Assembly: GCA_005808505.1 (NCBI GenBank)
Contig: SYLX01000229.1
Location: 1 to 64,000, forward strand
From: Bdellovibrionales bacterium
GTDB taxonomy: Bacteria; Bdellovibrionota; Bdellovibrionia; Bdellovibrionales; JAMPXM01
Length of the DNA: 64,000 nucleotides
Reading direction: 5' to 3'
How positions within the stretch are numbered: the first letter of the stretch is position 1; every line of letters starts with the position of its first letter. The position numbers and the translations under genes are program-made. The notes beneath the pieces were generated by a model. It had not been told where the DNA came from, did not search any database, and saw only the letters and a list, made by a program, of their open reading frames with translations. Shown piece after piece: positions 35,102 through 42,747 of the stretch.

Positions 35102-36205
35102 ATGAAGACAAAAAGATTCAAAACGATTCTCAACGCCTCGGTTCTGGGAGCGGGGCTCACAACAACTCTCAGCACTCCAGATTCAGCGCACGCACTCGTT
35201 AATATGCGCGATGCAAACTACTTCGGCTCGTGGACGGATGTCGATGGAAGCCGCCTTCATCCCGATCTCAAAGCTCGCCGGTTTTACTCCTCTCGCTCGC
35301 GCCATCAGGGGATGTACGGATTCGGTTGGTGTTCTGATTTCGAAACGAGTGTACGCAAAACACACGACGGTCGCGTGATGCTCTTTGAGTGCGGCTCATC
35401 GACGGAACTCTCCTACTCCCCTGTTCGCAATCGGGGTGGCGTTTACACATCACCCACGCGCCCAAAAGATGAAATCTATCAAGGGGCTGGATTTTATACG
35501 CGAGTTTCGGCAGAAGGCGTGGTTCAAAAATTCAACTCTGACGGAAAGCTTCTCGCGATCGCAGATAAGTCAGGCCGCTTACTAACGATTGTTCGCGATC
35601 GTCGCGGCAAGGTGAGCGAAACGCAGATTGAAGGCGGAGCTTGGATTCGGTTTCAATATCAAGGTGATCGCGTCGCTGAGATTCAAGATCATACGGGAGA
35701 AAAAATCAGCTACCGTTATCAAGGTGATGATTTGGTTGAAGTAAAATCATCTTCAGGTCGCTCTCTCCACGCTTACTCTTATGATGAGTTCCACAATATG
35801 GTCCGCGTGGATCAACTTGGGCAAACGCGCGAGCGAATCGCGTACGACCCAGAACGAGATCAAGTCGCAAGCCTTGAAGCGAGCGATGGATGCAAAGAGA
35901 AGTACACTTTCACGGCCGGCACCCCCGGCCGTTTTGTTTCGGAGGCAAGGAAGACCTGCCCAGGAAAATCATTAGATAAATCATCGACGCTTGCGCGCTT
36001 TGACTTCTGGTACAGCTTGGATCCCATGACGAACGAACATTCTCTCGCCCGCATGCGAATCACGCTGCCCCAACAAACGACGGAGATTGTGTTCCATCCC
36101 CGCTTCGGTCAACCGGTCTTGGTGGACCGCGGAGGAAAACGGATACGTTACACCTACGACATTTTCGGAACTCTCCTCAATGAAACGAAGGAGGTCGCGC
36201 AGTGA
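35102..36205 (+). CDS. RHS/YD-repeat-type exported protein
   Basis: 367 residues. A signal peptide (FKTILNASVLGAGLTTTLST) is followed by the N-terminal RHS module (RFYSSRSRHQGMYGFGWCSD, GRVMLFECGSSTELSYSP) and several YD-type units: FNSDGKLLAIADKSGRLLTI, YQGDRVAEIQDHTGEKISYR, YSYDEFHNMVRVDQLGQ and IRYTYDIFGTLLNETK at the end. It is short and has no C-terminal toxin tip, unlike large RHS effectors, so it may be a stand-alone shell fragment. Its stop overlaps the start of the subtilisin-like gene (GTGA). Ribosome-binding site is weak. Confidence 0.8.
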   Translation: MKTKRFKTILNASVLGAGLTTTLSTPDSAHALVNMRDANYFGSWTDVDGSRLHPDLKARRFYSSRSRHQGMYGFGWCSDFETSVRKTHDGRVMLFECGSSTELSYSPVRNRGGVYTSPTRPKDEIYQGAGFYTRVSAEGVVQKFNSDGKLLAIADKSGRLLTIVRDRRGKVSETQIEGGAWIRFQYQGDRVAEIQDHTGEKISYRYQGDDLVEVKSSSGRSLHAYSYDEFHNMVRVDQLGQTRERIAYDPERDQVASLEASDGCKEKYTFTAGTPGRFVSEARKTCPGKSLDKSSTLARFDFWYSLDPMTNEHSLARMRITLPQQTTEIVFHPRFGQPVLVDRGGKRIRYTYDIFGTLLNETKEVAQ

Positions 36206-37437
36206 AGCTGCGACACTCTCTCCAAGCCGGCTGCGGCCTTGCGGTTGGCATCTCTCTCGCTCTTGCAGCGACATCGAAAACGGAACCACGAGAAAAAGCG
36301 GCGGTTCCAGCTCCGGTAGAGGTCAGTGGTCTTGAAGATCCGATCACGGATCAAAGCTGGGGCTTGCACGCAAGTGCTTCGGCACGGAGCTGGACGCTCA
36401 TGAAAGGAAGTCGCGACATCATCGTCGCGGTGATCGATACGGGTGCGGATCTTAATCACCCTGATCTGCGCGCGAATCTCTGGAAGAATGCCGGCGAGTC
36501 AGGAGTTGTCGACTCTGCTGAATGTCGGCGGCTTCTTACTCCTAAATGCAGAAAGGAAACGAACGGAATCGACGACGATGGAAACGGATTCATCGACGAC
36601 ATCCATGGATGGAATTTTGTTTCGAACTCTGACGATCTCACCGATCGCCACGGCCACGGCACGCACATTGCGGGCATCGTCGGTGCGGTCGGTGGAAACG
36701 GTACGGGCTTGAGCGGTGTCGCACCGGAAGTGAGCCTGATGATCTTGAAATATTATGATCCACACGCGAGCGAAGAAGAGTCGATCGCGAACACGGTGAA
36801 CGCGATCGACTACGCGGTGAAGATGGGCGCGCAGATCATCAATTACTCGGCAGGAGGACTGAAGCCTCATCCGCTTGAGCGGGCAGCGATTGAACGTGCT
36901 CGGGCGCGCGGGGTTTTGTTTGTTGCGGCTGCGGGGAATGAATCGAGCAACTCGGATCTTCGCGGCTACTACCCTGCCGACTACGGACTCTCGAATATAC
37001 TTTCGGTCACGGCGGTTGATCCTCGCGAGCGCGTGCTTGCTAGTAGCAATTACGGAACGCAGACGGTTCGGCTCGCGGCTCCTGGCGAGGAGATCTTGTC
37101 GACACTACCGGGCGGTCGCTACGGTTACATGACGGGCACATCGCAAGCGACGGCTTTCGCAAGTGGTGCGGCGGCGATGCTCCTCGCGAGCGACCCGCAC
37201 TTTATCGGCGAGCCGGAGCGGATCATCGAGCAGCTCGTGAACTCCGGGCGCCACGCCGAGACTTTGCGAGGAAAAACTCGACACGGAAAACTACTCAACG
37301 CGTACGCAGCCCTCGTGATCCGCGATGCGGAGACGACACTGGGAGGGTTCGTCTCCGCAAATGCGGGAGGACAACGAGCGGAGCTGTTCGCACGCGAAAC
37401 ATGGGGTGAAGACATCACGGCATGGACGCCGCGATGA
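36202..37437 (+). CDS. Subtilisin-like serine protease (S8), exported
   Basis: 411 residues, GTG start with AAGGAGG seven bases upstream, overlapping the RHS-type gene by four. A signal peptide (LQAGCGLAVGISLALAATS) precedes the S8 domain. Catalytic residues are D79 in VAVIDTGADLNHPDL, H152 in RHGHGTHIAGIVG, N246 in VAAAGNESSN and S314 in MTGTSQATAFASGAAAM. A Ca-binding-like stretch, NGIDDDGNGFIDDIHGWNF, precedes the His region. There is no long propeptide (residues 25-50). The C-terminal 50 residues (TTLGGFVSANAGGQRAEL) are outside the fold. Transcription ends at the terminator downstream. Confidence 0.92.
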   Translation: MKLRHSLQAGCGLAVGISLALAATSKTEPREKAAVPAPVEVSGLEDPITDQSWGLHASASARSWTLMKGSRDIIVAVIDTGADLNHPDLRANLWKNAGESGVVDSAECRRLLTPKCRKETNGIDDDGNGFIDDIHGWNFVSNSDDLTDRHGHGTHIAGIVGAVGGNGTGLSGVAPEVSLMILKYYDPHASEEESIANTVNAIDYAVKMGAQIINYSAGGLKPHPLERAAIERARARGVLFVAAAGNESSNSDLRGYYPADYGLSNILSVTAVDPRERVLASSNYGTQTVRLAAPGEEILSTLPGGRYGYMTGTSQATAFASGAAAMLLASDPHFIGEPERIIEQLVNSGRHAETLRGKTRHGKLLNAYAALVIRDAETTLGGFVSANAGGQRAELFARETWGEDITAWTPR

Positions 37438-37511
37438 GGGGGTTTGGGGGTTAGTGCGGCTAGGATGGCGGCTCGCGCCTCACGGATGAGGCTTCTTCAA
37501 GGATGAAGTTT

Positions 37512-37540
37512 ATCGGCCAAGGACGGCCGATTTTTTTGTT
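37512..37540 (+). terminator. Rho-independent terminator of the RHS-protease operon
   Basis: ATCGGCC (37512-37518), loop AAGGAC, GGCCGAT (37525-37531), then seven T (37531-37537). It lies 75 bases after the protease stop and ends where the convergent HNH gene stops. Confidence 0.9.
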
Positions 37541-38421
37541 TAGTGAGAGAGCGCGACAGGTTCTCTGATCGTGCGAAACTTCTGCATATGATTTTTGCCG
37601 TAGTGGGCTTCGGCCACGTGGCGGTTGTGTTGCCCACAGAGGCATCTCAAGTTTGAAATGTCGTTCGTTCCGCCTTTGGCTACTGGCGTGATGTGGTCGA
37701 CTTGCAGATCGCGAGTTGAGTCGCAACGCTGTTTCGTAACGGGATCTACGTACTCGCAAGTTTGCGCGCGTTGGATGACGTAGCGACGAAGTTTCCTCGG
37801 AACGCGCACCGCTACGGTTGCGCTTGGCGGCGTGGTTTGCTGCGGATCGATCGTCGCGAGGAGCAGATCGAGCGCTTGCTTCAGGACATCTGCTGTTTGC
37901 GCGTTGAGGAGGTCCTTCGCACGATCGAGTTTGGTGCGGAGCTCTTGGGGGATGTCAACGGTAAGCCTTGAGTCGGTGCTTGAGAGCGTGCGTAGGGAAT
38001 CTTTGCCGATCGTGGTGTCGGGAAACTCGGCGCGGAGGAGTTGTTCGGTCTGTGCTGCTGTCTTTTTGTGGATCTTCGCGATTACGAGACGCTTATCGAT
38101 TTTCGCGCCTGTGCGTTTCTCCTCCGCACGCGTAATGACCGACACTTGGTGGAGTGTCGTGAGGTTGAGTTCTCCTGCGAGGAATTTTTCTTCCGCTTCG
38201 GGAACTTCGGTCAGCAAACGTGACGCTTGAATCCGCCGATTCGCAGCAGTTTCTGAGTAGCCGTGACGTTTCACTAGCCAGTCGAGTGTCGTGCGGAAGC
38301 CGAGCACGAGATGATAACGTTCGCGCTCGCACTTGCGAATGTCGGTGAGAACTTCGTGGGTTGCGATTCTTTCGCTCTTAACTTTGCGCGAGAAATTACG
38401 ATCGAATTCGTGTGCATTCAT
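37540..38421 (-). CDS. HNH endonuclease-domain protein
   Basis: 293 residues. The N-terminal two thirds are helical and charged (ERYHLVLGFRTTLDWLVKRH, LPTEVPEAEEKFLAG-like run), a layout common in DUF222/HNH proteins of predatory bacteria, often in many copies. The C-terminal HNH domain has CEYVDPVTKQRCDSTRDLQV, then DHITPVAKGGTNDISNLRCL and CGQHNRHVAEAHYG: the catalytic His in VDHI, the Asn-bearing loop, the final His, and two Cys pairs for zinc. Probable DNA nuclease; the target is unknown. Cytoplasmic. No restriction methyltransferase is adjacent. Confidence 0.85.
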   Translation of the reverse strand: MNAHEFDRNFSRKVKSERIATHEVLTDIRKCERERYHLVLGFRTTLDWLVKRHGYSETAANRRIQASRLLTEVPEAEEKFLAGELNLTTLHQVSVITRAEEKRTGAKIDKRLVIAKIHKKTAAQTEQLLRAEFPDTTIGKDSLRTLSSTDSRLTVDIPQELRTKLDRAKDLLNAQTADVLKQALDLLLATIDPQQTTPPSATVAVRVPRKLRRYVIQRAQTCEYVDPVTKQRCDSTRDLQVDHITPVAKGGTNDISNLRCLCGQHNRHVAEAHYGKNHMQKFRTIREPVALSH

Positions 38422-38723
38422 GGGAGGACGATAACACGGGTTTTACGCGGCAATTTTTGGTGGCTGGCCGTCTTACGCTTGGAATTTCGAATCGAAGACG
38501 CGATCGACCGCGTATTCGCTGCAAGCTCTCGGAATCGTGACGCTTGCGACTCATGCGATAGCCTCTGAAGCAACACCTAGGCAGTTGCATGCCGCCGACA
38601 ATTTCGACCTGAGCACCCCCGCAAGCACAAAATTAAAATTATTTACGGCTGTCCGACTCCCGGACTCCGATGCCCAACATCGACCGCAACCAACCCAAAC
38701 ACCGCACCGCACCGCTTGCGCAT

Positions 38724-38749
38724 CGCTTCTGCAAAAGGAAACTGGTACC
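38724..38749 (+). repeat. GGTACC-type repeat arm 1
   Basis: CGCTTCTGCAAAAGG followed by AAACTGGTACC. It matches the right arm of the hairpin at 2994-3059 except for one A/G change and C for G in AAACTGG. No complementary left arm is adjacent, so it is a solo half-unit. Confidence 0.8.
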
Positions 38750-38808
38750 ACCGAATTCCCCGCTCCGCCCCACGCCCACCCACACCGCTCCGGTTTCGCA
38801 TCGCATCC

Positions 38809-38833
38809 CGCAAAGGTGCCAGGCACCTTTGCG
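38809..38833. repeat. Perfect 12-bp palindrome with GGTGCC core
   Basis: CGCAAAGGTGCC (38809-38820), one A, then the exact complement GGCACCTTTGCG (38822-38833). It stands midway between the two GGTACC-type arms and shares the CGCAAAGG opening, so it looks like a related member of one repeat family. Confidence 0.85.
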
Positions 38834-38857
38834 CACCCGCACCCCAAACCCACCGCG

Positions 38858-38884
38858 CCGCTTCTGCAAAGGGAAACTGGTACC
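38858..38884 (+). repeat. GGTACC-type repeat arm 2
   Basis: CCGCTTCTGCAAAGGG followed by AAACTGGTACC. It differs from the right arm of the 2994-3059 hairpin at a single position (C for G). It is in the same orientation as the arm at 38724, 134 bases apart. Confidence 0.8.
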
Positions 38885-38915
38885 GCGATCCCACCTCCCC
38901 AAGTACGCTTGAGCC

Positions 38916-40292
38916 ATGAAAACTCTTGCGCTCGCGACCATCACGACCCTCACCCTAGCAACAACCGCCAACGCGCAACCCGTACCCGCAGCGCAAGCCC
39001 CAGCCCCGGCCCAAACCACAAACACAACGCAGACTGAAACCCCGCCCGCCACGCAAATCCAGCCCACGCCCACACCCGCTCCCCCAACCCCAACCCCAAC
39101 GCTCCAACGCCAAATCAACGCAAACTACCCCTCTGCGCGCCGGAACGCCGATCTCCTAGAGGAAATCCAGAACGATCCAAATCGCCTCATTCCTTCCACC
39201 CAAATGTTTTCGTTTGCGGTTGATGGCGACACGTTCTGGCGGATGGACAGCAGCGAAGAGTTCTATCACGGCATCGGTTACTGGCTGCAGGCGCGGAGCG
39301 AAGCGCGAGTGCTCAACTCCTTCAAACTCAACGTGCGCTCCGTGTTCTTCGCGGGGTCGTTCAGCGCAGGGTACGCAGCTCCGAGCGGAAACTACCACCT
39401 GGTCGCCGCAACTTTCGAAACGAAAGATGCGTGGCTCGGCGGTCGCGTCTTCGTACGCGCTGGTGATCTCGATCGCCAGACCGTCGGCGCAGGCACGATG
39501 ATCGAAGACAAAGAATTCAACGGCGGCTTCGTTCGCTATTCATCGCTTGAAGGTGATCACTCACTCACCCTCCGCATCGACGGAACCGGCGTCCTTCTTT
39601 TAAACGACGACTTCTACAATCTCGAAGCAAAACTCTGGAACGGATATTTCGGCGGAGGCGTCGGGTATTGGCCCTTCGGTGTTTCGCAGGCGTTTCTGCC
39701 CAAGATTCGCGAGCCGCTCTACTACATCTTCACTCAACACCAATACGACCGATTCAGTTACGCAGCCGAAGTCAGCAGCCGCGCGAATGCGCTCGCGTTC
39801 CTTGCGCGCGTTGGAATGAAGTTCCAACCCTTCGCCGACTTCGAGATCGAAACAAAACTCGAAGGTCGCAAGTACGGGGATGGGTTCGGCGAAAATTTCG
39901 TCGGGAATATCCAGCAACAGTACACCGCGTACGATCAGTACGATAAAGCGTTCACGAACGCGGCCAATATTTTCCCGACCGATGATGATGTCACCGTCGC
40001 GGCCGCGCAGATCGATGCGCGTTGGAAGATTTCACAACTCTGGCGACTCCATTCGCTCAACGAAGTCGGCCGCTTCGACTTCGCGACGGCAAGCGATCTC
40101 CCCTATTACTTTTTCCGCCACGGCGTTGAGTACTGTCCGCTGCCGGAGCGCGAAGACTGCCTCAATTTGTTTTTCTCAAATAAAATTCTCTTAAACAGCG
40201 ATGCGACTCCGCCGCGGAATCTAGCTCTCGCAAACGAAGCTCTCTTCAAAATGGTTCCGTTTTTCGGGATCGAGGGGCGCTTCCGCTTCTAA
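38916..40292 (+). CDS. Outer-membrane porin-like barrel with Pro/Thr-rich N-terminal linker
   Basis: 458 residues. A signal peptide (MKTLALATITTLTLATTANA) is followed by a 45-residue Ala/Pro/Thr/Gln linker (PAAQAPAPAQTTNTTQTETP ... PTPTPAPPTPTPTLQ). The barrel starts near residue 90 and has many aromatic-capped strands (FYHGIGYWLQARSEARVLN, LNVRSVFFAGSFSAG, EAKLWNGYFGGGVGYWPFGV) ending FFGIEGRFRF. Function is unknown; the long central section with LGGRVFVRAGDLDRQTVG suggests a phosphate- or sugar-porin relative at most. First of three co-oriented barrel genes, although gaps of 112 bases or so allow separate promoters. Confidence 0.75.
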   Translation: MKTLALATITTLTLATTANAQPVPAAQAPAPAQTTNTTQTETPPATQIQPTPTPAPPTPTPTLQRQINANYPSARRNADLLEEIQNDPNRLIPSTQMFSFAVDGDTFWRMDSSEEFYHGIGYWLQARSEARVLNSFKLNVRSVFFAGSFSAGYAAPSGNYHLVAATFETKDAWLGGRVFVRAGDLDRQTVGAGTMIEDKEFNGGFVRYSSLEGDHSLTLRIDGTGVLLLNDDFYNLEAKLWNGYFGGGVGYWPFGVSQAFLPKIREPLYYIFTQHQYDRFSYAAEVSSRANALAFLARVGMKFQPFADFEIETKLEGRKYGDGFGENFVGNIQQQYTAYDQYDKAFTNAANIFPTDDDVTVAAAQIDARWKISQLWRLHSLNEVGRFDFATASDLPYYFFRHGVEYCPLPEREDCLNLFFSNKILLNSDATPPRNLALANEALFKMVPFFGIEGRFRF

Positions 40293-40404
40293 ATCCTACG
40301 CCGCGAGAGTCGCCCTGGTCCTGAATCGCGGTCACTCAAGGCGCGGAGTTTGACGCGAGAGTTTGCCTTCGTTCACACTGGATGAAAGGAATTTCATCCA
40401 ACAC

Positions 40405-41583
40405 ATGTACAAGCATCTGGCATTCCTTCTTGTTGCTTCCGGCTTACTCTTCGCACGCGCTGAAAAAGCCATCGCGTATCCGGAGTTCATTGGTTACGGT
40501 TACTCGTCGTGCGTGACTTGCCACTACAACACCCAAGGCATGGGCCCGCTCAACGATTACGGACGCGCCCTCTTTGCAGCAGAGATTTCTTCACGCGCGC
40601 TCTTTGACGAATCGACTACGGACGAACAGCTAGGTGAATCGGCAGGATTTCTTGGGAAGAAACAACTTCCCTTCTGGTTCCGCCCGAGCATCAAGTACCG
40701 CGGTCTCTGGTTCAACACAGATCCCGGCTCCATCGAAAACCGCAAACGCTTCGTCGTCATGCAACAGGATCTCAACCTCGCTTTGCATGACCGCGAACAA
40801 CGCTTCACTTTCGTCGGGAATCTTGGATGGGCCCAACGAGCCGGAGCTGGACCTTACCGGTCGGAAGTCTGGCTTTCACGCGAACATTACCTTCGTTGGC
40901 AGATGTCGAAAGAATGGTGGCTCTCGGTCGGAATGCTCGACAAAGTTTTCGGAATCCGCCAGATCGATCACACGGCGTACAGCCGCGAAAAGCTTGGACT
41001 CAACAACTACCGAACGACGGAATACACGCTCACTCACGGCGCCGTTCTTCAATGGAACCAAGCCGAGCGTGAAATTACGCTTCACGCGTTTCTTGGAAAT
41101 TACAACGAACTCGAAGACCTTCGTCAAAAAGGTGCGTCTCTGATGGCGGAGTGGCAGACGGCGGAGAACTCACGCACCGGTGGCTCGCTTCTGTACTCGA
41201 CCTCAGAAAACGTTGTGCAAACACGCTATGCGCTTCACCAAAGATTAGGATTGAGCCACGGCTCATCACTTCTCGCCGAAGCCGGATACCACCGCGACGA
41301 GAATAAAAACGCGCAGACTTGGGCAACTGGTTACTACGCATACACGCAGTCGAATATCCTGCTCACGCGCGGATACAACTTCGTAAGTCTCGCGGAATAT
41401 TACATGGGGAAGACAAACCAAGGTGCCGCACCCGATCAGTTCCGGTGGGGTCTAGGTTTTCTTACTTTCCCGCTTCCTCGCGTAGAAATTCGATTGATGG
41501 CGATCGACATTCGCCAGTGGTCACCGGATAAAGGAGTTAAGGACACGTGGCAAGCGCAAGGTCAGCTCCACTTATCTCTTTGA
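40405..41583 (+). CDS. Monohaem c-type cytochrome motif fused to outer-membrane barrel
   Basis: 392 residues from the ATG at 40405. A signal peptide (MYKHLAFLLVASGLLFARAE) ends near AIA-YPEF. Immediately after it is a c-type haem site C36-VT-C39-H40 (SSCVTCHYNTQG), preceded by YPEFIGYGY. The rest is a barrel: alternating strands such as FRPSIKYRGLWFNTD, FTFVGNLGWAQRAG, EYLRWQ-like AND SLAEYYMGKTNQ, closing with ...GQLHLSL. A covalently bound haem close to a barrel suggests electron transfer across or near the outer membrane. The haem needs cytochrome c maturation proteins, not seen in the window. Its end overlaps the next barrel gene by 37 bases. Confidence 0.8.
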   Translation: MYKHLAFLLVASGLLFARAEKAIAYPEFIGYGYSSCVTCHYNTQGMGPLNDYGRALFAAEISSRALFDESTTDEQLGESAGFLGKKQLPFWFRPSIKYRGLWFNTDPGSIENRKRFVVMQQDLNLALHDREQRFTFVGNLGWAQRAGAGPYRSEVWLSREHYLRWQMSKEWWLSVGMLDKVFGIRQIDHTAYSREKLGLNNYRTTEYTLTHGAVLQWNQAEREITLHAFLGNYNELEDLRQKGASLMAEWQTAENSRTGGSLLYSTSENVVQTRYALHQRLGLSHGSSLLAEAGYHRDENKNAQTWATGYYAYTQSNILLTRGYNFVSLAEYYMGKTNQGAAPDQFRWGLGFLTFPLPRVEIRLMAIDIRQWSPDKGVKDTWQAQGQLHLSL

Positions 41584-42158
41584 TCGCGTCTCGTCTTGCG
41601 GTCGCGGCTTTTTGCGCTCTTCCGCTCGCGCGTGCGCACGCTGTCCCCGAAACCGGTTGGGTTTCGCGTTTAGGCATGGCGCTCACGACTTGGCAGGAGC
41701 CGCTTCGCCTTCAGCTTCCCTCTGGTTCGACAGAGTTGAGCGTCGCGAACTACAAAGGCTACTTCATCTCTTACGAGCAGCAACGTCGCTTTAAAGGCGG
41801 CGGCTTTTCGGCGAACTTCTCCTTCGGATCAGGACAAGCTTCGGGCGGAGGAACTTCGCCTAGCTTCGATTACCAACGCGGCTCGATCGCGTGGACGTCG
41901 TTCCAAGTTCAGCCGCGCTTTATCTACGCTCTGACCGAACGCATCGATGCGGGCATCAGCGTCGCCGGAGTGTATCGCTCTGCAAGCTGGCCCGAAACCG
42001 ACGCGATGAAGGTAACACCTTCACGTCAGATCTACGCTCTGTTTTTATTGGAAGCCGATTTCGCGCTGACCGAGCGCTGGGGATTCCGCCAATCGCTGGG
42101 GATCGGCACTCTTGAAGTAGGCCCCTTCTGGCGTTGGGGCTTGTCGTACGATCTTTGA
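41547..42158 (+). CDS. Outer-membrane beta-barrel protein
   Basis: 203 residues, GTG start with AAGGA a few bases upstream, beginning 37 bases inside the haem-barrel gene, so the two are translationally coupled. A signal peptide ends near ARAHA-VPE. The barrel has strands like YFISYEQQRRFKGGGFSANF, WTSFQVQPRFIYALTERIDA, YALFLLEADFALTERWGFRQ, ending GPFWRWGLSYDL. The coupling suggests it works with the cytochrome-barrel protein. No family recognised. Confidence 0.75.
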   Translation: MASARSAPLISLIASRLAVAAFCALPLARAHAVPETGWVSRLGMALTTWQEPLRLQLPSGSTELSVANYKGYFISYEQQRRFKGGGFSANFSFGSGQASGGGTSPSFDYQRGSIAWTSFQVQPRFIYALTERIDAGISVAGVYRSASWPETDAMKVTPSRQIYALFLLEADFALTERWGFRQSLGIGTLEVGPFWRWGLSYDL

Positions 42159-42169
42159 TCGGCGATCTG

Positions 42170-42202
42170 CAAAAGAAAACGGCGAGCTCTATGAGCTCGC
42201 CG
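42170..42202 (-). terminator. Rho-independent terminator of the YceI gene
   Basis: CGGCGAGCTC (42180-42189) and GAGCTCGCCG (42193-42202) pair around TAT. On the minus strand the stem is followed by TTTTCTTTT, a strong U-run. It starts seven bases after the YceI stop. On the plus strand it may also end the barrel transcript that stops at 42158. Confidence 0.9.
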
Positions 42203-42209
42203 CAAGTTC

Positions 42210-42710
42210 TTACTTCTTCTTCACCGGAACAGTCACTGTGAGCTTCACTTGGTCGTCAACGCCGACACCCATGTACTTGATGCCCGTGATGCCATAATCC
42301 GAAAGCTTGATCGGGAAGTTTGCCGTCAAGTTGCCGCCATCAACTTTGTAAGTTCCTTCGACGTCCTTTTCGATGTTCCGGATCTTCAAGCGACCTTTAC
42401 CTTTGCCGCCTTTGCCGATCGCCTTCGTCAAAACGGCGTCGGGGAATTTCTTCGTTTCGAGGTATTTATCTTTCGCGTGTTTATCGCGAAGAGGAATTCC
42501 TGTCTTCAACGAATCGAGCTTCACCACGATGTTCTCCGCTTTCACGGTGTCACCTTCTTGAATCGCTTCGCCAGCGACTTCCTCGGTTTTCGCAACGAAA
42601 CTACCTGCGGGCGAAAGAGCCACGTCGGCAGCCGCGTTTCCTTTGGCTTGCGCAAGCGATGCCGCGAAGGTTGTGGAAAGGATCATCATCGAGAGACTGA
42701 GATGTTTCAT
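42210..42710 (-). CDS. YceI-family periplasmic protein
   Basis: 166 residues. A signal peptide (MKHLSLSMMILSTTFAASLA-QA) is followed by the YceI domain: LKTGIPLRDKHAKDKYLETK with FPDAVL, the family core, then IEKDVEGTYKVDGG and FPIKLSDYGITGIKYMGVGV. YceI proteins fold as a lipocalin-like barrel that binds amphiphiles such as polyisoprenoids. Located in the periplasm. Monocistronic between the barrel gene and the LamG-cytochrome gene; it ends at its own hairpin. Confidence 0.9.
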   Translation of the reverse strand: MKHLSLSMMILSTTFAASLAQAKGNAAADVALSPAGSFVAKTEEVAGEAIQEGDTVKAENIVVKLDSLKTGIPLRDKHAKDKYLETKKFPDAVLTKAIGKGGKGKGRLKIRNIEKDVEGTYKVDGGNLTANFPIKLSDYGITGIKYMGVGVDDQVKLTVTVPVKKK

Positions 42711-42747
42711 GACGTACTACTCCTGTGTCGAAACATATGGCTGGGTC

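Larger units (their letters stand above)
38422..38915. other. C-rich intergenic region with palindromic repeats, 494 bases
   Basis: No gene is supported here; the open frames are products of a strongly pyrimidine-rich plus strand (runs such as CCGCACCGCACCGC). From 38640 to 38890 the region holds two GGTACC-type repeat arms and one GGTGCC palindrome, listed separately. It separates the HNH gene (minus) from the barrel gene at 38916 (plus), so promoters of both must lie here, but none is convincing. Confidence 0.6.

Noticed and set aside
38537-39037. Pro/His/Arg-rich open frame
   Set aside because: It arises from the C-rich repeat region and the Pro/Thr linker of the barrel gene in another frame.
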